Shown here: piece after piece, positions 19,880-31,884 of the stretch
How positions within the stretch are numbered: the stretch's first letter is position 1
How the letters are laid out: each line of letters starts with the position of its first letter
Assembly: GCF_027887165.1 (NCBI RefSeq)
Contig: NC_077231.1
Span: 129,862,487-129,926,486 of the forward strand
Length of the DNA: 64,000 nt
DNA from: Monodelphis domestica
Lineage: Eukaryota > Chordata > Mammalia > Didelphimorphia > Didelphidae
Direction: 5' to 3'
Made by a program: the position numbers and the translations under genes
Notes under the pieces: generated by a model
Database searches by the model: none
The model's input: the letters and a program-made list of their open reading frames with translations, nothing else
What the model was told of the DNA's origin: nothing

Positions 19880-20998
19880 TCTCTATTTTCCTCTCTTTCC
19901 TGTCTATCTTGATGATCTCATCAGTTCTTATGGGCCTAGTTATCATCTGTTTACGCACAGATGCCTCCCAAATCTACTTATCCATCCTTTATCTTTCTCT
20001 TGAGCTTTAGTTGCATCTGCATCACCAGCTTCCCATTGGATATCTCTTAGATGTACCATAAACATCTGAAACTCATCAGGGCCAAAACAGAATTCTAACT
20101 CCTCCCCAAACCCATCCACTTTCCAAATTTTCCTACTTTTACACAAGTCACCATTATCCTCCTAGACAGTAAAGTTCACAATCTTGGCGTCATATTTAAC
20201 TCTTCTTTTCTTCCTCACACACTTTTCTATCATAACTCTATAACCTCTACAATAAATCAAAGCATGTATCTCATCTCATTTACTCACATAGCCAACAACC
20301 TAGTTCTGGTCTTCATCATCTCTCATTTGAACTCTTGCAGTGGGCTCCTAATTGAACTCCATGTCTTCAGTTTCTCCCTTCTCCAGTCCATCCTCCACAT
20401 TGTTACCAAACTGATATCACTAAAGAGAGGTCCTGACCATGTCACTCCCTTTGTTCAAAAACTTCAGTGGTCCTCCATTGCTTCTAAGATTAAATACAAT
20501 TTCCTTTTTTTTAACCTTTAAGTCTTTGGCAGTTCTGTCTCCCATCTATTTTTCTACTCTTGCTTTCTCTTGTTTCCCATCCTGCACTCTATATTCCAAC
20601 CAAACTGACAAATTTGCTACTTTCCAGAATGACATTCCATTTCTAGTTTCTGTGTCTATGTATGGGCTATGTTCCATGCTTGGAATGGGTTTAAGTCTTA
20701 TTTCAGCTTCTTGACATCCTTTGACCACTTCAAGAGTAAGCTCAAATGCTACCTTCTCTTCAAGGACTCTTTCCTTATCCTTCTTGTTGTTCCTACTCTC
20801 TGTCCCTCTCCCCAAATTACTATATTTTCATCTGCATATAATTTGTATACGCTTAGTTATGTACATGTTCCTTCCCTCCTGTAAAGAGTAAGCTCCCTAA
20901 TGTCTGTGTCAACTCTGTTTTTGTTCTTGACTTTGCTTTCCCAGCAACTAGCACAGTCCCTGGTACACAATAAACACTTGAGAAATGCTTCTTCATTT
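19880..20998 (+). repeat. Long L2 LINE relic (about 1.1 kb)
   Basis: Continuous L2 text. GATGCCTCCCAAATCTACTT, TTCAGTTTCTCCCTTCTCCA, GTCCATCCTCCACATTG, TGACCATGTCACTCCCT, CTTCAGTGGTCCTCCATTGC, AGCTCAAATGCTACCTTCTC, then the tail with AGTCCCTGGTACACAATAAA and CACTTGAGAAATGCTTCTTC. All overlapping frames here are by-products of this relic. Confidence 0.85.
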
Positions 20999-21039
20999 TG
21001 GGGGGAGGGGGTTCTCATTGGCTTTTTTTTCAGGGTTTT

Positions 21040-21200
21040 TTTCAATTGAATGCAGAAGTAATTTTTAACAATTGTTATTTGATATTTTTGTGATTCAGAT
21101 TCTCTCCCTCTCTAACCCCTTTATCCTACCTGGGAAGTAAATAGTCTGCGACAGGGATAAATGCTTCTTAAAGTGAATTGAATACTCCAGGTCTTTGGTG
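21040..21200 (-). repeat. Marsupial L1 3' end fragment
   Basis: TGCAGAAGTAATTTTTAACA, GATTCTCTCCCTCTCTAACC and CCTACCTGGGAAG resemble the antisense L1 3' UTR (compare 63515-63660). Confidence 0.45.
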
Positions 21201-22914
21201 TCAGTTCCCTCTTCTGTATAAAAACATAATGATAGCCTATTGAAATTGAGGATGAAATTTAAAAAGAAACTTGGCTAACACATTAGAAGTGTTATACAAT
21301 AATAGGCAGTAATATTGAGCCAATAAAATTTAATTTAATAGGAATAAATATAAATTCTAACTCCTGGATTCAAAAAATTTAATTTCCAAAGTACAAAATA
21401 GAAAGAGGAGGAAAAAATAAAAATCAGTCCTTTCTCTCTTCCCCTTCCTCCTCCTCCTCGGTCTCACATACACACAGAAGAGAAATAATAGGTTTCATTT
21501 GATTGAAAGAAAAGGAATGAAATTAAAGGCATTTAAAGATAGGACAACTAGAATATTCCTCTGCATTTCAACTCTTCAAAGTCCATACAAACAAGTTTCA
21601 TTTTTTTGATTATACTGCATTTGTAGCCCTTTCATGGGCTAACATCTAGATGATGATGCAGTATGAATGAAGGTGAGTAAGAGGAAGTGAGAATTTGTGG
21701 ATGTTGGTAGAATATATAAGAGAGAAAAAAAGTTTAGAAATGGAATCTATGAGTGTATGACAGGGTAAACTCATCTACTTTCTGTTTGACTAGGAATGAC
21801 TATGAGATGGGATTGTCTTCCCAGAAATTATCAAGTATGAGTACTGAATGGAATCTAGAAAGATGACTAATTGAAATGCACTCATTCTTGGAAGAGAGGT
21901 AGTGAACTATGGGTGTAGAATGTTACACAATCTGTGGGCTTGATCTCTATACTGGGGTAATTAATGAATTTGGCTAACTTTTCTGCTTTTTTTCTACAGT
22001 GGGGGTAGGATAATTATACCGAGGGGTAGCAAACAAGAGGTAATATAAAAATAAAAATAAATCAAGCCCTTTTTTAAGAAAAGGACATGTACAAGGACAA
22101 ATATTCATGGACATGTAACAAAAGACTGCTGAAAATGTTTGGGGAAGAGGCCTGGGGGGACCTATATTTGAAAATACATAATTAAATATCTTAGCCTAAT
22201 GATAAAAAGAACCAAAAAAGGTAGGAATGGTTAGAAGGAACATTCAAATGTTATTCTTGTCTATAAAGTCAATTTAATGTTTGAGATATTCTTCAAATAA
22301 ATTACAAATAAATTTAAATTAATAAAATACTGAGCATTATTTGTAAATATACATACAAAACTTCATAAGAAAATAAACTTTTTAAAAATAATTATTTCAT
22401 GAAAATGGGGGCAGTAAAAGAGGGGAAATGGAATTCTAGATACTTGTCATAATTTTCACTTGACATTTGATTTAGTTAATCCTACTCACTTAACTATGTT
22501 AATCCCACTCACTTTTCTTTTAACAGAATCTGTGTGTTAGGTTGAAATTAGATATAAATTATTAATGAGATTTCTTTCTGGAAAATGACACTATAACAAA
22601 AAATGAGTTGACACTTTTCAAATAGGTATCGGAGATGCTTTGAGCCTTTGATACATAACCACATGTATTCTTAGAATGCCCTAGTGTTTTTTACATAAGG
22701 TTCAGACAGCAATAGATTTGATCTTTGGCATCCAATTTAAATTTACTCCACAATACATAATTCTATGGGATACCAAATATTTCTGTAGATTTTATTACAA
22801 TAGTAAGAAACAAAAGTGCCTACAATAAAATTCCACATAAATATAACATAAAAAATACTGGAAGGCTCAGAAATAGTGTAAAAAATGTCTAAAGATTCAA
22901 AAGTAGGTGAATTA
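21201..22914. other. Unassigned, largely unique AT-rich DNA
   Basis: About 1.7 kb without a recognised gene or repeat. The longest frames are under 70 codons and without family resemblance. Confidence 0.45.
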
Positions 22915-23045
22915 AATTTTAGAAACAGAAAGACACTAGAAATCATCTAGTTCAAACCCCTCTGTAGACGAGATAGCTGAAGCCCAGAAAGATTAAATTT
23001 GTTCAAGTTCAAAAACAGATTTGAGTTCCAAACAAGACTCTAGTG
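22915..23045 (-). repeat. MIR/THER-type SINE
   Basis: GAAATCATCTAGTTCAAACC, CCTCTGTAGACGAGATAGC and CCCAGAAAGATTAAATTTGT in antisense order. Confidence 0.7.
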
Positions 23046-24610
23046 AATATTCCTGAAGGACCTCCCTTTAGAATGGGACCATCAAGTATTGAAAATACAA
23101 GAAGCTATAAGATGGAACTGTCCTTGCTCACGTTTCTCATTCCCAATCTTCTTGTGGCAGCCTACAGGTCCAGAGCCAGGTCATCAGTTTAAGCTACAAT
23201 TAGCTATCCTATCTTTAAAAGAGCTTTGATTTCATCCCTTTTCTTCCAATCAAATAAAACCTTTTCTAGAATCTATTGGTCCCCATTTGTGTGTATGTGG
23301 AATGGATGAGGTAGGAGATACTAGAACCTCTTAGTCCCTCTTAATTGATTCCCCCTTCACACTAAGTTTGGAACTTTAGCAACCCAAGAGTAGAACTGCT
23401 GTCAGATGTATTAAATGAATGGACTTACCACTCATTCATTCTACTTACAAAAGTACATGATACTTTATAAACAATATTAGCCACTGTTCAGCACCATATG
23501 GTAGATAAAGTAGGTTCTTCAGGGCATTCTCAGGATAGACCATCACACTGTAATGCTTTCCCCATTCTCTCTTTGTAAGTTCCTCTTTAGAACTCCATAC
23601 TGAGGAGGGTCTCAAGCTAGCCTTCATTCTTTTTTTCCAGCCCTTCTGGATTCCAAAATGATTGTCTCAAGAGGGGGCCCTGGCCCCTTCTCTCTAATGT
23701 TGCAAGTCACTTAACTGCCCAGTGCTCTAGAACACCTTCTAAAACTATAATTTACAGAGAAGGTTCTAATCTGCTAGGATGAAAAAAGGTTCTTCATCTG
23801 GGAATTCCCTATACCAATAAAGTTACAGCTCCAATTATAGGTCCTGTCCTTATTTGCCTCCTAGGAGCTCAAAGTTTAGTTAGGAAAACAAAGCTTCAAT
23901 ATATAAAGCAATTAGCAGTTTGACAGAACATGATTATGTGTCAAATATTGGGAATCCTTATAAGACTCACTCTATAGATCTCAATTATGTCCTGCCTTTT
24001 GGTAAATAAGATGAGCTCAGACCTGGCAAACAAAAAATCTGAATCATAATTGCTTGGATAATTCATTTTTCTTTTATCAATTTTCATCCCTTTGTATTTT
24101 AGAAAAAGATTAATATTTTAATGATATATTGTATTTTTTCAAAGTACTTTACTATATATGTAAATCTTTTTAAGAGCTATTTAGTCTTCTTAAATTTCTA
24201 TATGTTGAAATACTTTGCCTTTCTGACCATGTAAAGAGAAAAGAAAGCCTTCCTAAAGAAATCTAGAGATAACATGATTCTACTTGTATAGAAAAGAAAA
24301 AAAAATCTTGCTAAATTTTATGTAAAATTATATAATTGGGTTTATATTTAATTAAATTTTCATTAGTGAGCTGATATGAAAGCATAGCTTATTTAAAGTA
24401 TTTATTATTTCTTCTGGATTTACTAATGAATTAATGCCTCAAGTGCATCAGTATTAAAAAAAATTAATTACTTCATGATCATAAAGTAATATGGTAATAC
24501 TACATGTGCTTCCTATATTCGGTGCTATTATTTTTTCTGTGTAGAACTTGTGATTGAAAATTTCTTCTGAAGTAACTCCTGAAAATTATATACTGTCTCC
24601 ATTAATATAA
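23046..24610. other. Unassigned DNA
   Basis: No gene recognised. It contains a GC-rich imperfect palindrome AGAGGGGGCCCTGGCCCCTT near 23670, and otherwise AT-rich text. Confidence 0.45.
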
Positions 24611-24617
24611 TATTATT

Positions 24618-24787
24618 TTTAAAGCCTTTACCTTTTGTCTTGGACTCAATATTGCATATTGGTTCCAAGGCAGAAGAGTGATAATGGTCACTCTTCTGCC
24701 AGCTAGCACGTGTCTGAAGCTAGAGAACCCAGGTCTTCTGTCTCTAGGCCTGGTTCTCAATCCATTGAGACACCCAGCTGCCCCCTC
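24618..24787 (-). repeat. Marsupial SINE1 with internal rearrangement
   Basis: The ends are normal (AGCCTTTACCTTTTGTCTTG at left, CATTGAGACACCCAGCTGCC at right). The expected middle, with CAATGGGGGTCAAGTGAC and GGGTCACACAGC, is missing. In its place stands TCACTCTTCTGCC, the exact reverse complement of the SINE's own GGCAGAAGAGTGA 6 nt earlier (24669-24681 and 24688-24700). Confidence 0.88.
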
Positions 24788-25139
24788 CACTAATATATTC
24801 TTCTCTGATATCTTAGGAATATTTTTAGCAAATCTAGTTGTTTTGCTATTGATTTGATTCTATTTAAAGTATACATTCATTTAAACACATTATAGATATT
24901 CCTGGTATTTTTTCCTCAAGATGTCAATTTGAAGTCATGTCATTATGTCTTTTCTAATATGTATGCTTTTTTGAACAATATTATATCATTTTGTCTTCCA
25001 AGATTTGATTCTTTTTTCAAATCTATTTGAAGCATAAAAAGAACCAAAATCATTGGCAGAAATTTTATGAGACAAAGGTAAAAGAGAAAGTCAATTCCAA
25101 GTGTGGGGAAAACACTGTTAAACACATCCTCCTACTGAA
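24788..25139. other. Unassigned AT-rich DNA
   Basis: No gene or repeat recognised. Confidence 0.4.
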
Positions 25140-25935
25140 CTATTTTCTTCTCATGATACTCCTTTCACTCTAGATTTTCATGACACAACTTTCCCCTAGT
25201 TTACTTCCTACATGTCTGGCCACTCCATCTCAGCCTCCTTTGATGGATCATCATCCTTTTCATCTCCCTCAAGTTTGGGCATTCTCTACGATTTTATTCT
25301 AGGTTTTCTTCTCTACATTTTCTTTCTTGTCTAGCCTCTCTCCTAACCCCCAGTCATTTATAAGGAACTGTTTATTAGATATTTTAATTGTATGTTCCAT
25401 AAAGCATCTCAAATTCATTACATTCAAATAGAACTTATGACTTTTCATTCTCAACTCACTATGCTTCCACACTTCCTATTTCTTCAAAGGGCACCACAAC
25501 CTTTCTAGTTACTAATGTTCACATTCTCAAAGTCCTTGATTCTCATTCTCCTTTACCCCCTATATTCAATGAGTTGCCATTATGTCATTTTTACCTCTTT
25601 AACATCCATTCTGTTCTCACACCTCACATGACCACTACTCTACTCTAGTTCAGGCTCTTGTTGACTCTCATCTGAAGTATTGCATTCCTTCCAAGAGCTC
25701 TCTCTGCTTTGAGTTTTTCCCCAGTCCAATCTCTCCTCCATATAGCTACCAAAGTAAATTTTCCAAAGTGCAAATCTGACTGTATAATTTACCTATTCAG
25801 TAAACCCCAGTGGCTCCCTATTGCCTCTAAGACCAAATACAAACTTCTCTGTTTGGATTTTAAAGCTCATTACAATCTTGTTCCCTTCTATTACATCCTT
25901 CCAATCTCATTCATTGTCATCCCATGATTTTTTTT
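25140..25935 (+). repeat. L2 LINE relic (about 0.8 kb)
   Basis: TCTGGCCACTCCATCTCAGC, GTCCAATCTCTCCTCCATAT, AGTGGCTCCCTATTGCCTCT, AAGACCAAATACAAACTTCT and TTTAAAGCTCATTACAATCT follow L2 order. Confidence 0.82.
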
Positions 25936-26344
25936 AAATCTCATCTGAAGACATTTCAGTCTTTTTCATATAAAGAAATTGCCAAGATTTCTAAGCGTAG
26001 GGACAAAGTGTATCAATCAACTAATTTTATTCTGAAAGTTAAATTATATTAGAGAATTTTACATATATATAATTTATATCCTACTCATTTAGCAGTTAGA
26101 AGTAATTGACATATATAAGAAAAAGATGTATATATTTTAAATACTTTCTATGTAGTTATATAATACTTAAACAAATATTCAGTAAATATCTACTCGTTAA
26201 TTAATTTTAATCCATTTAAAAACAAGAATTTTCTTCTGGGATAAGATTTGTCTCTTCCATAAGAAATCCTGTGGGACAAAAATCAATTGTCCTTTCTGTC
26301 TTGCTATCAGAAATTATATCTTTGGGAAAATGTTATATTAGTAG
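25936..26344. other. Unassigned AT-rich DNA
   Basis: No gene or repeat recognised. Confidence 0.4.
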
Positions 26345-26455
26345 TCAGGAGAGCTGACTAAGGTCTGCCACAAAATTGATATGTGATATCATTCATTCTC
26401 TGGATCTGTTTCTTCATCTATAAAATGAATCAGATGTATGAGATCCCTTCTTGTT
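26345..26455 (+). repeat. MIR/THER-type SINE fragment
   Basis: CTGGATCTGTTTCTTCATCT followed by ATAAAATGAATCAGATGTAT and GAGATCCCTTCTTG match the 3' half of the family in sense. Confidence 0.6.
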
Positions 26456-26461
26456 TGAATA

Positions 26462-26640
26462 TCATGCTGCTGTCGTTCAGTTGTGTCTGACTCTTCATAA
26501 CCCCATTTGAAGTTTTCTTGGCAAAGATAGTGAACTGATTTGCCATTTCTTTATCCAGCTTATTTAATAGATGAAGAAACTGAGGCAAACAGTTAAAAGA
26601 CTTGCCCAGAGTCACATAGATCAAGGATTTATCCAATATC
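26462..26640 (-). repeat. MAR1/WSINE-type SINE
   Basis: TGTCGTTCAGTTGTGTCTGA, AACCCCATTTGAAGTTTTCT, TGATTTGCCATTTC, GAAACTGAGGCAAACAG and CTTGCCCAGAGTCACATA. Confidence 0.85.
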
Positions 26641-26694
26641 TATGGTTGCAAATATCTTATTCCTAAAGTTATAAGCTTCCTTAGACGACCAACT

Positions 26695-26775
26695 ATCATA
26701 TAGCCCTATATTCTCACATTAGCTAGCACAGTGCTAAGTACATAGTAGGTATTCGTGTTGAATTTAATTTATTTA
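26695..26775 (+). repeat. L2 LINE 3' end fragment
   Basis: TAGCTAGCACAGTGCTAAGT and ACATAGTAGGTATTCGTG are the last part of the L2 tail. Confidence 0.65.
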
Positions 26776-27559
26776 ATCAAATAATTGTTACTCTATTGAT
26801 TATATCCTCCCACTCATCAGAAACATTATCTTCAAGTTTGAATATCCCCAGACATTGGAGTCCTTACTCAAAAGTCATCAGATTTCTTTTTCTTATGACT
26901 AGCTAAACTATAAGAAAGAAAAAAATTCTTAATTTTAGACTTTTTCTCAATGTATTATTTTCTAGGACTGGTAGCTTCATTTGAATTCAAATATTAAGTT
27001 CCTTTTCTTTGAGATCCATATTCCTTGTTCTGTAATATGAGAAGAAAGGGAAAAAAAGATTAATTCACTATTGTACTCTAATTGTGTTCTATTAGAGATC
27101 TTGTCAGCCTCCTCCACATTTTCTTTATAAAGATTAGTCATGTATGTATAATAATAATAATTTCTTTTTCAAAATATCTATGACTTTATCTGTGTGGGTA
27201 CTCATTCCACAAAAGCATGCTGTATATTCCCTTTGCCCCCTAACTAAAGAGATTCGTTTGTGAATTCCTGCAGTCAAAACAACTTATCACCTGAGGGCCA
27301 ACTCTCTAATGAAGAACCTTGCCCAATTTACTCAGACTCCAATGTTAAGTTTAATCAGACAATGTCTTAGAGAGCCTACAGTCTCCGGCATACCACAATG
27401 AGTCATCCAAAAAAGGTTGTCATGAAGAAATGAAGAAGAATAGCAACAATGGCAATATCTTACATGTGTATAATTTTTTACCATTACTTTAAGCAAAAAA
27501 TTAATAGAGTTTATGACTTTTCATGAAGATATAAAATGTGAACAGAACTAAAAAGAAAA
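26776..27559. other. Unassigned DNA
   Basis: No gene or confident repeat recognised. Confidence 0.4.
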
Positions 27560-27888
27560 TAGTTTTGCCTAGGCAAACACTTCAGTTGAATAAAAATAGC
27601 TAACATGGCTATCCACATCAAGAGAAAGAACTGTGGTATAGAAACACAGAAGAAAAACATATGATTTATCACTTGTTTATATGGGTATAGGATTTGGGTT
27701 TTGGTTTTAAAAGACTACTCTATCACAAAAATGAAGAATATGGAAATAGGTATTGAGTGATAATACATGTATGATGCAGTGGAATTGCTTGTCAGTTCTG
27801 GGAGGGAGGAAGGAAGAGGGAAGGGAGAGAACATGAATCATGTAACCTTGGAAGAATTCTTAAAACTAAATAAATTTAATTTTTAAAA
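27560..27888 (+). repeat. Marsupial L1 3' UTR fragment
   Basis: AAGAGAAAGAACTGTGGTAT, ATATGGAAATAGGTATTGAG, CTTGTCAGTTCTGGGAGGGA and ACATGAATCATGTAACC. The same text occurs in the L1 copies at 32202-32948 and 38010-38375. Confidence 0.85.
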
Positions 27889-27889
27889 A

Positions 27890-28125
27890 TAGCTAACATT
27901 TATTACCCTTTTTAGGTTTACAAAGTATATTACATGAGTTATCTCATCAGATTCTCTCAAAAACACTGTTCAATAGGTACTATTACTATGCCACATTTTA
28001 CAGATGAAGAAACTAGAGCAGAAAAGGTTAAATGCTTTGCCCAGGAGCATACCCTACTTAATTTCTGTGGCAAAATTTGAACTTCCATATTCCAAATCCA
28101 GCTTCCAAATGGTCTGCAGAGCTCT
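27890..28125 (-). repeat. MIR-type CORE-SINE
   Basis: TTTACAAAGTATATTACATG, CATTTTACAGATGAAGAAAC and AAATGCTTTGCCCAGGAGCA in antisense order. Confidence 0.8.
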
Positions 28126-28349
28126 GACATACAGAGGAAGACTCCCCAGCTCTACAAAGAGAAGACTTGTCAATTCACACTGAACACCTACATCCTAATG
28201 TGGATCAAAAAGAAAAGGAAAAAGTTTAGAAGGTACAAAAGACCATGAAGGACCCTGCTGTGTCATTTCTGTTCTCTAGCAAGAGTCCTGCATTTACTTA
28301 AACATAGAGCAACACAGGCTTTTTACTTAAGCACAGGGCTGAGAAGAAA

Positions 28350-28490
28350 GTTCTCAAATAATTTGGATTTAGAGGACCTGAGCTAGAATCCCACATCTCT
28401 GCTACTTAGCACATAAATGATCTCTTTGGGCTTCAATTGCTTTATATACCAAATGAGGGGGTTGAACTAAATCATCCTTAAGGGCATTCC
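28350..28490 (+). repeat. MIR/THER-type SINE
   Basis: GGATTTAGAGGACCTGAGCT, AAATGAGGGGGTTGAACTAA and ATCCTTAAGGGCATTCC in sense. Confidence 0.7.
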
Positions 28491-29010
28491 TTGCTCTTTC
28501 TTTCTGTCCCTCTTTAAGTTCTCTCTTCCCTGCCTTCACCAAGAGGATAAGGTGTAGAAGGGAATGACCTCACTAAAATTTAAGGCTGCTGCCCCTTGAC
28601 CCTGGAGGAAGAAGATATCAATTTAGATGACCAGACGTGGTCTGCTCTTTGTGATGCCACCTCTAGAAACAGAAAAGGTGCACTTTCAATGATAATTTTT
28701 GAAGTATTAAAACAAAGAAGTAAGGAGGTAAATTTGAAGTTATGCCAGGATGGCTCACAGAAGGAACTAAGAGAAAAAGAGGATTCCAAAAGGAATTTCA
28801 GGACAGAATGAGAGACCTTACTGGCTCTAGAAGTGTTACAATCCACATCTTTCAGAAGATATTGATTGAGATGGATTTTACCTCTAAATCAGGATTTTAA
28901 TGAAATTGTCCCTTTCCATGGATAATGGGATTACTTGTGAAGAGGAGACTGCAACAGTAAGTTAATGAAGTCTGCTAAAGGTAGTTAGGACAAGTGCTTT
29001 CAGGAAAGGT
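28491..29010. other. Unassigned DNA with overlapping sense/antisense frames
   Basis: A 71-codon + frame (28596-28811, acidic/basic, LEEEDINLDDQTW at its start) lies opposite an 88-codon - frame (28580-28846). Neither resembles a known family. I do not call a gene. Confidence 0.35.
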
Positions 29011-29026
29011 GCAAAAAATAATGTCT

Positions 29027-29210
29027 TTGGGGGGGGCAGCTGGGTATCTCAGTGGATTGAGAACCAAGTCTAGAGATTCAAATATGGACTTAAACACTTC
29101 CTAGCTGGGTGATCCTGGGCAAGTCACTTAACCCCCATTGCCTAGCCCTTACCACTCTTCTGCCTTGGAACCAATACACTGGTTCCAAGACAGAAGATAA
29201 AGATTTTTAA
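29027..29210 (+). repeat. Marsupial SINE1 with clear target-site duplication
   Basis: GGGGGGCAGCTGGGTATCTC head, GTGATCCTGGGCAAGTCACT, CCATTGCCTAGCCCTTACCA, the CCAATACACTGG core. Flanks are AAAAAATAATGTCTTTG before and AAAAAATAATGCCTTTG after, a 17-bp duplication with one mismatch, so the insertion is fairly recent. Confidence 0.94.
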
Positions 29211-29888
29211 AAAATAATGCCTTTGGCCCTTTGGTATATGTCCTTCATAAGGAGACACTGAAATAAGTATGACTATGTGTCAAAATCTCTTTAAATGCAT
29301 TCATATCTCCATTTTGAAGCCTGCAAGACAGTAGCCTCATGGAAACAGCTGCCACTGGGCTTTCAAGTGTCTTTTCAGTCATCAAAGGACCAATACCAGA
29401 CCATAAAAGGACTCTTCTACTCTCTCACTCTGTGTCACTGAGGCAGCATCAGAGTCAGGGAAATCAAATAAGACCCTTGAACCAAGGAAGGCTAGGCATT
29501 ACTCAAGGTCTGGAGCCAGAATTTCACATTTTAAGGTTTCTGTGTTTGCCAGGGCTCGTTAAGTGAGGCAGTATAAAGAGGAAACATACTACTATAGAAA
29601 TAACATTAGGCAGTTTCCCTGCTCAAGAAACTTCTGGGCTTCCCTATTGCCTCTGGGACAATATAAAAACTGCACAAATGTTAGACAGGATGAAAACTAT
29701 TGGATGTAGCATTTGCCAATGGGGGGGGGGGAGGTATAATACACAGAGTGAAAATTTAACGATTCGATCTAAGAGCAAGTTTGTTCTGGCATTAGCATAT
29801 CTATACCTGGACTGGTTACCTCCATTTCTCTCATCTATCACTGAAAGAGATCTTATCAAAAGGAGTCCATTACTTAGAGGTAGATCAG

Positions 29889-29894
<6 letters not shown>
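29211..29894. other. Unassigned DNA, short L2-like patch
   Basis: No gene. AAGAAACTTCTGGGCTTCCC and TATTGCCTCTGGGACAATAT at 29624-29662 resemble L2. A run of ten G at 29720-29730. Confidence 0.4.

Positions 29895-29925
<31 letters not shown>
29895..29925 (+). repeat. (AC)n microsatellite
   Basis: About 15 AC units. Confidence 0.95.
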
Positions 29926-29927
<2 letters not shown>

Positions 29928-29999
29928 CAACAAGTCCAGCTTATTTTCAGCTGGGAGGTTCACTGACTAGGGACCTATTAGTTAATTGAGGGAAAAAAA

Positions 30000-30960
30000 T
30001 CTTTACAACAAATATCCTACCTTTATCAGAGAAATCTCAGCTATGTAGGGGTTTGATACATATATAAAAGAACAAGAGCCTTTCCCCAACACATTAATCA
30101 CCTTAGACAGCTTTTAAAAGAAGACATGCAACATTGGAACAATCAAATAAAAAATGTTTCATAAGGGAAATGCAAATTAAAACAACTCTGAGGTTATACC
30201 TCACACCCATCAGACCTGAAAACATGACAATAGAGAAAAATGGAATTATAGGAAGGTTTGGGTTAGGATAAGCACACTAATGTACTGTTGCTGGAGCTGT
30301 GAATTGCTCAAGCCATTCCAGAAAGCAATAAATACCCAAAATGAAATTTAACTGTACATGCATACTGTCCTAGTAGTACCATGTATTATATAAATGCTTC
30401 ATCTAGTTATCTCTTCCACAAAAGTGGTAAAAACCAGAGGGAAAGGACCCAAATGTATAAAAACAGAATCGTAACAGCACTTTGTATTGTAGCAAAGAAC
30501 CAGAAACAAACCTAGTGTCCCTCTTTTGAGAAGTGGCTAAACAAATCAGAGCATATGGATGAAATGGACTATTGCTGTAACATAAAGAGCAACAAAAAGA
30601 AGATATTTAGAAAACCTGGACAAACTTTTATGAACTATGCTCAAGAGAACACACTTAGTCATATAATTTATGCAAGTACAATAAAGTAAAAATAACTTTA
30701 CAAGACTTCAGATCTTTGAAATACAATGAGTAATCGAGTACAGAAGATCAATAATCAACCATGCCTCCCTTCTGTTGACAGAGAATTAATAGACAAGAGG
30801 TATAGAATGAGATCTTTTCAGATGTGACTATTATGGAACTTTTAACATTATACTTATTTGTTATACAGGAAGGTCTATTTTATTTTGAGATAATAAAAGA
30901 GATGTAGGAAAGAGTATGGATGAGAGATCAGGATTTTTTAAAAAGAATAAAATAAAGTGA
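30000..30960 (+). repeat. Marsupial L1, 3' part (ORF2 end and 3' UTR), diverged
   Basis: ATGCAAATTAAAACAACTCT, GAGGTTATACCTCACACCCA, GTACTGTTGCTGGAGCTGTG, AGCAAAGAACCAGAAACAAA and GTGGCTAAACAAATCAGAGC match the L1 ORF2 C-terminus read in other copies here. Confidence 0.75.
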
Positions 30961-30961
30961 A

Positions 30962-31290
30962 AAAAGGCATACCTTGATCTACAAACAGATTCCAACAATT
31001 CCTTTTTGGCTGTAGATAGCCTTTTTAATCATGAGTCCTTTGGGTTATCTTGGAACCTTGTTTTGCTGATAGTTTAGCCCTTTCCAACTGATCATCACAA
31101 AATATTACTGTTACTGTTCACTGTTCACCTGGTTCTACTCACTTCACTTTGTATCAGTTCATGTAAGTCTTTCCAGCTTTTTCTGAACTTGTTTTGTATG
31201 GTGCAATAGTATTCCATTATAACCACATACCACAAATGTGGTTTGGTCATTCCCCAACTGATGGATACCCCTCTTTGGGAGATATGAATT
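30962..31290 (-). repeat. Marsupial L1 3' fragment, tail to tail with the previous
   Basis: GTCTTTCCAGCTTTTTCTGA, GGTGCAATAGTATTCCATTA, CATTCCCCAACTGATGGATA are antisense of the L1 ORF2 end. The 3' UTR faces that of the + strand copy at about 30961. Confidence 0.7.
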
Positions 31291-31884
31291 GTAAAATATG
31301 ATAAACAATTGTCAAAAATTGTTTCTATGTAATTAAAAAAATTAAAGTTTAAAACATAAACAATTTTAAGTATATAAATACAAAGAAGAAAAAAGAAGAG
31401 GAGGAGGAGAAAGGAGAAAAATGAAACATTTTTAATTATGCAGAAGAAAACAGAAGGAAGTTCAGACAGGGACATAGACAAGTGCTAAATTTAATATACA
31501 TTTTTAAAAACAAGCTGTACATAATAGATTCACAGTTTCATGTAGAATTCTTTTTTCTGTTCTTTATATATCAAAATATTCACATTTGTTGATGTTGGTT
31601 AGCTTAAAAAAAAAGACAATTTTTAAAACTTTAAGATACCAAAAAGATACTTGTCTTGAACATATAGAAATATTATAATATTATAATAAGTATAATAAAA
31701 TGTACTCAAATCCTACAAAAAAAAAGCTTCAGGCCACCTCCTATTCCCACCTCAAACCCTCCCCCTCATTCAACCTCAGCTTTGATAGATGACCAGTGTC
31801 AGAGAACCTGAGTTGCCTGAGGGAAGAGATGATGTCTGATTCTCACCTTCCCAGATCCTAATGAAGGGACAGAACTCAGAACAT
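31291..31884. other. Unassigned AT-rich DNA
   Basis: Contains a purine tract (AAGAAGAGGAGGAGGAG type, 31382-31420). No gene recognised. Confidence 0.4.

Noticed and set aside
19678-20146. Glu/Lys/Arg-rich - strand frames
   Set aside because: Antisense of a pyrimidine-rich tract and of the L2 relic.
29644-29989. Frames on both strands crossing the (AC)n repeat
   Set aside because: The Thr-His and Val-Cys runs are simple translations of the microsatellite.
31125-31481. 118-codon - strand frame
   Set aside because: Made of an L1 3' fragment plus a purine/pyrimidine tract giving Phe/Leu runs.
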